A stretch of 64,000 nt of DNA from Betaproteobacteria bacterium Ga0077526 (GTDB taxonomy: Bacteria > Pseudomonadota > Gammaproteobacteria > Burkholderiales > Ga0077523). The position numbers and the translations under genes were made by a program. The DNA lies in NCBI GenBank assembly GCA_001464765.1, contig LNDV01000035.1, positions 1 to 64,000 of the forward strand. Direction: 5' to 3'. Each line of letters starts with the position of its first letter. The first letter of the stretch is position 1. Below, piece after piece: positions 58,375 through 64,000 of this stretch. The notes under the pieces were generated by a model, which was given only the letters and a program-made list of their open reading frames with translations, was not told where the DNA came from and searched no databases.

Positions 58375-59106
58375 ATGCACGAACACGATCGTCGCCGTTT
58401 CCTCAAGCTCGCGGCCGGGGCGGCCGCCACCGCCGGCAGTGCAGGCTGGCTGTCGGAGGCCATCGCCCAGGGCAAGTACACCCCGACCGACAAGGACGTA
58501 TTCATCGTCGTCGACGTGCAGAAGTGCTTCATCCCCGGCGGTTCCCTGGCCGTCGACAAGGGCGACGAGATCGTCCCGCTCATCAACAGCCTCGCGAAGA
58601 AGTTCGCGAATGTCGTGATGACCCAGGACTGGCACACCGCCGATCACGTGTCGTTCGCGTCACAGCACGATGGCAAGAAGCCCTTCGAAACGATCCAGGT
58701 GGCGTACGGCACGCAGGTGCTCTGGCCCGACCACTGCGTGCAGGGCACCGAGGGTGCCGAGTTCGCACCCGGGCTCGACATCCCCCATGCGACCCTCGTG
58801 ATCCGCAAGGGCTACCACCGGGACGTCGACAGCTACTCCACCTTTCTCGAAGCCGACAAGAAGACACCCACCGGCCTCACCGGCTACCTGCGCCAGCGTG
58901 GCATCAAGCGCTGTTTCCTCGCCGGGCTCGCCACAGACTTCTGCGTGGGCTGGAGCGCCATCGATGCGCGGGCGGCGGGCTTCAAGGCGGCTGTGATCGA
59001 AGATGCGTGCCGCGGCATCAATCTCGGCGGCACGGGCCTCGAGGCCGCCTGGAAGGAGATGGTCGCGAAGGGCGTGCGCCGCATCCAGTCGACCGCACTC
59101 GCGTAG
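58375..59106 (+). CDS. Tat-exported nicotinamidase (isochorismatase-like hydrolase)
   Basis: The 243-residue protein opens with a twin-arginine signal (DRRRFLKLAAGAAATAG) and continues with a PncA-type nicotinamidase fold. The catalytic triad is Asp47 (IVVDVQKCF), Lys145 (IRKGYH) and Cys190 (ATDFCVG), and the metal ligands are Asp85, His87 and His91 in TQDWHTADH. It would convert nicotinamide to nicotinate. Tat export is unusual, since PncA normally acts in the cytoplasm. GAGAG precedes the ATG. The ADP-ribosylglycohydrolase gene follows in the same direction. Confidence 0.88.
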   Translation: MHEHDRRRFLKLAAGAAATAGSAGWLSEAIAQGKYTPTDKDVFIVVDVQKCFIPGGSLAVDKGDEIVPLINSLAKKFANVVMTQDWHTADHVSFASQHDGKKPFETIQVAYGTQVLWPDHCVQGTEGAEFAPGLDIPHATLVIRKGYHRDVDSYSTFLEADKKTPTGLTGYLRQRGIKRCFLAGLATDFCVGWSAIDARAAGFKAAVIEDACRGINLGGTGLEAAWKEMVAKGVRRIQSTALA

Positions 59107-59147
59107 TCCTGATCGGGCGGAACCCGGCGTCCCGCCCGACCATCGCC

Positions 59148-59924
59148 ATGCTCGGTGCCATTGCCGGTGATGTGATCGGGTCCGTGCACGAAGGCGCGGA
59201 CCCGCAATCGAAGTCCTTTCCCCTGTTCGTGCCCGCTTCGCGCTTCACCGACGACACGGTGATGGCGGTGGCCGTGGCCTCGACGCTTCTTCGCGGGCTC
59301 GACTACGCAGTCGCGCTGCGTCAGTGGGGTCGCGCGTATCCCGCCGCGGGCTACGGCGGCATGTTCCTGCGCTGGCTGTTCTCGCCGGACCCGGCGCCCT
59401 ACAACAGCTACGGCAACGGCTCCGCCATGCGGGTGGTCGCCGTGGGCTGGGCCTTCGACGATCTCGATGCGGTCCTCGCCGAAGCCGCCCGGAGCGCAGC
59501 CGTCACGCACGACCACCCGGAAGGCATCAAAGGGGCACAGGCCGTGGCGTGCGCCGTGTTCCTGGGTCGGACGGGCGCGGGCAAGGCAGACATCCGTGCC
59601 GCCATGGAGGAGCGATTCGGCTACGACTGCTCCGCGTCGCTCGCGACGTTGAAGGAACTCGCGTCATTCGACGTGACCTGCCAGGGCACCGTGCCGGCGG
59701 CCGTCGTGGCGTTCCTCGAGTCCGCCGATTTCGAAGATGCGATCCGCAACGCGGTGTCGCTCGGTGGAGATGCGGACACACTCGCCTGCATCACGGGCGC
59801 GATGGCCGAGGCCTTCTACGGCGGCGTACCGGACCACATCGCGTCCGAAGTGATGGAGCGGCTCGATGCGCCATTGGCCAACGAAGCCCGCGCCTTCGCC
59901 GCGAAATTCGTGAAGCATCAGTAG
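59148..59924 (+). CDS. ADP-ribosylglycohydrolase family protein
   Basis: The 258-residue protein belongs to the ADP-ribosylglycohydrolase (ARH/DraG) family: GAIAGDVIGSVHEG at the start, FTDDTVMAVAVAS near 36-48 and SLGGDADTLACITGAMAEAFYG near 205-226 carry the metal-binding Asp and Thr residues. It would remove ADP-ribose from proteins or small molecules. It lies 41 bases after the nicotinamidase gene. The TAG stop is formed by the first bases of the third repeat array. The longer upstream frame overlaps the nicotinamidase gene and is rejected. Confidence 0.88.
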   Translation: MLGAIAGDVIGSVHEGADPQSKSFPLFVPASRFTDDTVMAVAVASTLLRGLDYAVALRQWGRAYPAAGYGGMFLRWLFSPDPAPYNSYGNGSAMRVVAVGWAFDDLDAVLAEAARSAAVTHDHPEGIKGAQAVACAVFLGRTGAGKADIRAAMEERFGYDCSASLATLKELASFDVTCQGTVPAAVVAFLESADFEDAIRNAVSLGGDADTLACITGAMAEAFYGGVPDHIASEVMERLDAPLANEARAFAAKFVKHQ

Positions 59925-60504
59925 CCCGGACGAGGCGCACACGCGCCGACTCCGGGGGACGATCGCGAGATTGACGCACCGCTCCCGGAGTCGTGCCGTT
60001 GGCACTCGTCCGGGCTACGGCATCGATCCCCGCGATCCGCGATCGCATCGCCGACACCGGGGAACCATCGCGTAGGTTCGAACCGGGATACCGCGCGTAG
60101 CCCGGGCGAGGCGCGAACGCGCCGACTCCGGGGGACGGTCGTCGAGATTGACGCACCGCTCCCGGAGTCGTGCCGTTGGCACTCGTCCGGGCTACGGCGT
60201 CGATCCTCGCGATCAACCGGGATACCGCGCGTAGCCCGGACGAGGCGCGCACGCGCCGACTCCGGGGGACGGTCGTCGAGATCGACGCGCCGATCCCGGA
60301 GTCGTGCCGTTGGCACTCGTCCGGGCTACGGCTCCGATCCCCGCGATCCGCGATGGCGTCGCCGACACCGGGGAACGATCGCACCGAATGGAATGGGGAC
60401 TCCACGTGCCCCGGACGAGGCGCGCACGCGCCGACTCCGGGGGACGGTCGTCGAGATTGACGCACCGCTCCCGGAGTCGTGCCGTTGGCACTCGTCCGGG
60501 CTAC
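59921..60504. repeat. Third repeat array with alternating long and short linkers
   Basis: Four modules start at 59921, 60097, 60231 and 60405 (GTAGCCCGGACGAGGCGC ... GTCCGGGCTACGG, about 98 bp each). Linkers alternate: long (about 75 bp, with CGATCCCCGCGATCCGCGAT), short (about 35 bp, CGATCCTCGCGATC), long, short. The result is a higher-order period of about 310 bp. The array lies between the convergent ADP-ribosylglycohydrolase and DUF1854 genes. The module differs from the 115-bp units internally but has the same ends. Confidence 0.92.
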
Positions 60505-60526
60505 GGCGTCGATCCTCGCGATCCAA

Positions 60527-61015
60527 TCAGAGAAACCGGTCGAGCAGCCGGCGACTCGCGCGATCCAGCCGAGCGTGATCCCGCACGAGGTAATGCACGC
60601 CGCTCGAATCGGTCACGAGCAACATGGAATGGCTGAGGCGGCGGATGTCGTCCTCGCCCTTCAACACGAAAACCGACGGCCCGCGATCGGTCTCCACGGT
60701 CCACGTGCTCGGCGTCGCGAAACTGGACACCTGCACGAGCCGCCGGATCTCCGGCAGGAACTCCCGCGCGGCGAGTTCCTCGTCGACGAGCAAGCGGTCG
60801 GGCTCGGGGAGATCGGCGAGTCGCGCGATCCACGCCAGCTCACGGCCCTCTGCGGTGACGAGGGCGAAGCCTTCCTCGGGGCTCGTGATCGGGAACGCGC
60901 GCACCGGCACCACGCCCTCGAACACCTCTCCCGTGGCACTCGTGAACACCAGGCGACCGGATGCGTTCCGCGAGAGCCGGAACCCGAACGCCTGCACCAC
61001 GGCATCGGCGTTCAC
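60527..61015 (-). CDS. DUF1854 protein of the cyanophycin locus
   Basis: The 162-residue protein is a DUF1854 member (FRLSRNASGRLVFTSATG near 10-27, VVPVRAFPITSPEEGFALV near 35-53, LAAREFLPEIRRLVQV). It starts at a GTG preceded by GGAGGAGG and overlaps the stop of the ABC transporter gene (GTGA). DUF1854 proteins are commonly found with a dedicated ABC transporter beside cyanophycin synthetase, and that arrangement is present here. Its function is unknown; it may regulate or assist the transporter. The third repeat array follows. Confidence 0.85.
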   Translation of the reverse strand: MNADAVVQAFGFRLSRNASGRLVFTSATGEVFEGVVPVRAFPITSPEEGFALVTAEGRELAWIARLADLPEPDRLLVDEELAAREFLPEIRRLVQVSSFATPSTWTVETDRGPSVFVLKGEDDIRRLSHSMLLVTDSSGVHYLVRDHARLDRASRRLLDRFL

Positions 61016-63318
61016 GCCCCTCCTCCGGCGGCACGCGTTGCCGGGATCACCTGCGGCGTCCATCGGTCATCGTCGGACTCGTCCACGTTGCGTGCCTGCG
61101 CCTGATACAGGCGGAAGTACGCGCCCTCGCGCGCCATCAGTTCGTCGTGCGGCCCCACCTCCACCACTTCGCCGCGGTCGAGCACCACCAGGCGATCTGC
61201 GCGCCGCAAAGTGCTCAACCTATGCGCCACCGCGATGGTGGTGCGACCGCGCACGAGATTGTCGAGCGCCTTCTGGATCTCCTTCTCGGTCTGCGTATCC
61301 ACGGAGGACGTGGCTTCGTCGAGGATCAGGATGCGCGGGTCGATGAGCAGCGCACGGGCAATGGAAATGCGCTGCCGCTCGCCGCCCGAGAGCGACTGAC
61401 CGCGTTCGCCGACGAGCGAGTCGTAACCATGCGGCAGGCGCAGGATGAACTCGTGCGCGTGCGCGGCGCGGGCCGCGGCGACGATGTCGGCGCGCGTGGC
61501 ATCCGGCCGGCCATACGCGATGTTCTCGGCGATGGTGCCGAAGAAGAGAAAGGGCTCCTGCAGCACCAGCCCGATGTTGCTGCGGTAGGCCGGCACGGAC
61601 AGCGACCGGATATCGACACCGTCGACGAGGATCGCGCCTTCGCTCACGTCGTAGAACCGGCAGATGAGATTGACCAGCGTGCTCTTGCCGGAGCCGCTGT
61701 GCCCCACGAGGCCGATCATCTCGCCCGGCTCGATCGCGAGATCGAGGCCCTTCACCACCGCGCGGTTGCCGTACCGGAAATGAATGCCGCGAAGTTCGAT
61801 ACGACCCTTCAGGGCGGGCAACGCCACCGGCTTCGCAGGCTCAGGCACGCTGGACACGTGGTCCAGGATCTCGAAGATGCGCTTCGCGCCCGCCGCGGCC
61901 TTCTGCGTGAACGACACGATGCGGCTCATGGAGTCGAGCCGCGTATAGAAGCGCCCGATGTACGCGAGGAACGCGGTGAGCACGCCCACCGTGATGTGAT
62001 CACGCGACACCTGCCAGATGCCGAAGGCCCACACCACCAGAAGTCCCGTCTCGGTGAGCAGTGTCACCGTCGGCGAGAACACCGACCAGATGAGATTCAC
62101 GCGATCGTTCACGGCGAGGTTGTGGCGGTTGGCCTCGCGGAAGCGCCCGGCCTCGCGGCTCTCCTGCGCGAATGCCTTCACCACGCGGATGCCGGGAATG
62201 GTGTCCGCCAGGACGTTGTTCACCTCGCCCCACACCCGGTCCACCTTCTCGAAGCCGTGTCGCAGACGGTCGCGCACGAGATGGATCATCCAGGCGATGA
62301 AAGGCAGCGGCAGCAGCGTGACCATCGCGAGCCACGGGTCGATCGAAATGAGGATGGCCGCGGTCATGGCGATCATCAGCACGTCCGTCGCGAAGTCGAG
62401 CAGGTGCAGCGACAGGAACAGGCAGATGCGGTCCGTCTCGGAGCCGATCCGCGACATGAGATCGCCGGTGCGCCGGCCACCGAAGTATTCGAGCGACAGA
62501 CGCAGCAGGTGTTCGTAGGTCGTGGTGCGCAGGTCGGCGCCGATACGTTCGCTCACGAGGGCAAGCACGTACGTGCGGGCCCACCCCAGTCCCCACGCCG
62601 CGAACACCGAGGCGAACAGCGCGGCGAGCAGCGTGGCGACCAGTCCGACATCGATGGGCACGCCCTTGCCGTAGGGAATCAGCACGCGGTCCATCAAGGG
62701 CATGGTGAGGTAAGGGGGGACGAGCGTGGCGGCCGTTGCGCCAAGCGTCAGCACGAAGCCCAGAGCAAGTCGCGCGCGATACGGCTGCGCGAAGCGCCAC
62801 AGTCGGAAGAGATTGCGTGGCGACGGCGGGCTCTCGGCGTCGGCGCCGCAGCGAGGGCATTCTTCGTCGTCAGGCGGGACTTCGGCACCACATCGTCCGC
62901 AGACCGGTGCCGAGGGCTCGGCAGCGGCGGGGCTGGCGTCCGGATCGCGACGCACTTCCGCGAAACGCTCCGACATCTTCTGCACGGCGGGCAGCCGGCC
63001 GAGGGTGAAGCGCCAGCGCGCCAGCAGTCGGTCGCCCGCGAAGAGATCCAGACTGCCGGCGCCGGCGTGGTCGCGCAGCCGCAGTTCCATCGAAGCGTCG
63101 ATGGGCCACTCGCGCCAGGCATCGTCGCCGTTCACGCGAGAGAGCAGTCGGCGGTTCGTGAGCGCCACCGCGCCTGTCGCAAAACGGAGACGCTCGTCGA
63201 GATCGGTCTCCGCGACGGCCACGAGTGTCTCGCCCGAAGCGAGCATGGCAATGACATCCCGATGCCATTGTCCCGCTGGTGAGGGCCGCGGTGTCGTCGG
63301 GGAAAGCTCGTTCGTCAT
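61012..63318 (-). CDS. Cyanophycin-associated ABC transporter, fused permease and ATPase
   Basis: The 768-residue protein has a soluble N-terminal region of about 170 residues that ends in a zinc-ribbon (CGRCGAEVPPDDEECPRCG). An ABC membrane domain with six helices (about 175-460) and an ATPase domain follow, with the Walker A GHSGSGKST, the signature LSGGERQRISIARAL and the Walker B ILILDEATSS. It resembles the exporter-type half transporter found with DUF1854 and cyanophycin synthetase, and overlaps the DUF1854 gene. The substrate is unknown; it diverges from cphA over about 250 bases. Confidence 0.87.
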   Translation of the reverse strand: MTNELSPTTPRPSPAGQWHRDVIAMLASGETLVAVAETDLDERLRFATGAVALTNRRLLSRVNGDDAWREWPIDASMELRLRDHAGAGSLDLFAGDRLLARWRFTLGRLPAVQKMSERFAEVRRDPDASPAAAEPSAPVCGRCGAEVPPDDEECPRCGADAESPPSPRNLFRLWRFAQPYRARLALGFVLTLGATAATLVPPYLTMPLMDRVLIPYGKGVPIDVGLVATLLAALFASVFAAWGLGWARTYVLALVSERIGADLRTTTYEHLLRLSLEYFGGRRTGDLMSRIGSETDRICLFLSLHLLDFATDVLMIAMTAAILISIDPWLAMVTLLPLPFIAWMIHLVRDRLRHGFEKVDRVWGEVNNVLADTIPGIRVVKAFAQESREAGRFREANRHNLAVNDRVNLIWSVFSPTVTLLTETGLLVVWAFGIWQVSRDHITVGVLTAFLAYIGRFYTRLDSMSRIVSFTQKAAAGAKRIFEILDHVSSVPEPAKPVALPALKGRIELRGIHFRYGNRAVVKGLDLAIEPGEMIGLVGHSGSGKSTLVNLICRFYDVSEGAILVDGVDIRSLSVPAYRSNIGLVLQEPFLFFGTIAENIAYGRPDATRADIVAAARAAHAHEFILRLPHGYDSLVGERGQSLSGGERQRISIARALLIDPRILILDEATSSVDTQTEKEIQKALDNLVRGRTTIAVAHRLSTLRRADRLVVLDRGEVVEVGPHDELMAREGAYFRLYQAQARNVDESDDDRWTPQVIPATRAAGGGA

Positions 63319-63565
63319 CGAATGGCGGGAACCGGAGAGATCGGGGCGGGCACGCGGCCCTGCCGAGAAATCCTGTTGTAAGGCAGATGTCAGGGTACAA
63401 CATTACCGTGCGCGCACGAATCCGGAGGGAGGCGCGTCGGCCACGAGCGCGGTCGTCTCCCCTCTCCGGCCCTTCCGCGACGAACACCGCGTCAACCGCT
63501 ATGGCCCTTCACGCGTTCCGCGGCGGTTACGCTGCCGCGGGCACCTTGCAGGCTGCCCCTTCCCG

Positions 63566-64000
63566 ATGACCAAGACCATCGACATCCTGCGTGTCACCTC
63601 CCTCCGGGGTCCGAACCTCTGGACCTACGGGCCGGTACTCGAACTGCTGATCGACATCGGCGATCTGGAGGACTGCCCTTCGGACCGGATTCCGGGGTTT
63701 CCCGAGCGCCTTGCGGCATGGATGCCGTCCCTCGTGGAGCACCGCTGCAGCTACGACGAGCGCGGCGGGTTTCTCAGACGCCTGCAGGAAGGCACCTGGC
63801 CCGGGCACATCGTCGAGCACGTGGCCCTGGAACTGCAGACGCTCGCCGGCATGCGCGGCGGCTTCGGCCGCACCCGCGAGACCTCCCGGCGCGGCGTCTA
63901 CAAGCTGGTGGTCACCTCCTGGCACGACGACGTGACGCTCGTCGCCGTGAACAAGGCTTGCGACATGGTCCTCTGCGCCATGGACGATCGTCCTTTCGAC
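63566..64000 (+). CDS. cphA: Cyanophycin synthetase, N-terminal fragment
   Basis: The first 145 residues of cyanophycin synthetase are present before the window ends: ILRVTSLRGPNLWTYGPVLE at the start, HRCSYDERGGFLRRLQEG near 60-77, then GHIVEHVALELQTLAGM near 80-96, all characteristic of the CphA N-terminal domain. CphA polymerises aspartate and arginine into the storage polymer multi-L-arginyl-poly-L-aspartate. The ATG at 63566 matches the conserved N-terminus. The gene is cut by the window edge, so integrity cannot be judged. Confidence 0.9.
   Translation, partial: MTKTIDILRVTSLRGPNLWTYGPVLELLIDIGDLEDCPSDRIPGFPERLAAWMPSLVEHRCSYDERGGFLRRLQEGTWPGHIVEHVALELQTLAGMRGGFGRTRETSRRGVYKLVVTSWHDDVTLVAVNKACDMVLCAMDDRPFD

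Noticed and set aside
58524..59924. A 466-residue version of the ADP-ribosylglycohydrolase
   Set aside because: The extension overlaps the nicotinamidase gene in another frame; the family N-terminus begins at 59148.

Overview
The window is about 64 kb of high-GC (roughly two-thirds G+C) chromosomal DNA with dense bacterial coding. The gene content points to a betaproteobacterium, probably an environmental, metabolically versatile one. The clues are five PEP-CTERM proteins, a DUF2917/GcvA-type LysR pair, a cyanophycin locus, a BamE-like lipoprotein and a long-form catalase HPII. This placement is an inference from gene families; there is no rRNA or tRNA gene to anchor it. I recognise no tRNA, rRNA, prophage, transposase or CRISPR.

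Layout. 0-8 kb: a LarA-like protein, a DOMON-like protein and a NamZ/DUF1343 protein, then a 6-unit 115-bp tandem repeat, then a tightly overlapping reverse operon (2OG-Fe oxygenase, MFS-spermidine synthase fusion, small secreted protein). 8-13 kb: a secreted PHP/DUF3604 protein, a PEP-CTERM protein, a PpiC-like/HupE pair and a second repeat array. 13.5-20 kb: DUF2917/LysR, a 920-residue fusion of an aryl-CoA flavin monooxygenase with a benzoate-CoA ligase, and catalase. 20-23.5 kb: a NarX/NarL-type two-component system and a globin-coupled GGDEF protein with a broken GGDEF motif. 23.7-29.6 kb: two small unknown proteins, a FeeM-type N-acyl amino acid synthase, an ECF sigma factor, an AraC regulator and a methyltransferase. 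29.6-34.4 kb: an IpdC-type keto-acid decarboxylase with a divergent Lrp regulator, then a photoactive-yellow-protein-like PAS protein in tandem with a histidine kinase, then a DUF4124 protein. 34.5-40.6 kb: a three-gene operon of a GAF-HlyD adaptor, a PqqD/M50/HlyD membrane protein and a C-terminally truncated SecA. This looks like an uncharacterised export or processing machine and is the strongest candidate for a new system. 40.7-46.6 kb: a BamE-like lipoprotein, an AhpD-like protein, a CBS protein, a PEP-CTERM protein divergent from a ZnuD-like receptor, and a YeeE/YedE pair. 46.7-58.3 kb: amidase, PEP-CTERM proteins, and hyuA and hyuB separated by a ceramidase-like gene, PEP-CTERM genes and a btaA-btaB betaine-lipid operon. 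58.4-64 kb: a Tat-exported nicotinamidase, an ADP-ribosylglycohydrolase, a third repeat array, a cyanophycin-associated DUF1854/ABC transporter pair and the start of cyanophycin synthetase (cphA), cut by the window end.

Two themes cut across the window. First, one family of GTAGCCCGGA...TCCGGGCTAC palindromic repeats occurs at six loci. Five of these lie between convergent genes, and at two genes the repeat itself supplies the TAG stop codon in the same phase. Second, several signalling modules cluster here (NarX/NarL, globin-GGDEF, PYP-PAS/kinase, ECF sigma, AraC, Lrp), together with membrane and extracellular lipid chemistry (BtaAB, ceramidase-like, FeeM).
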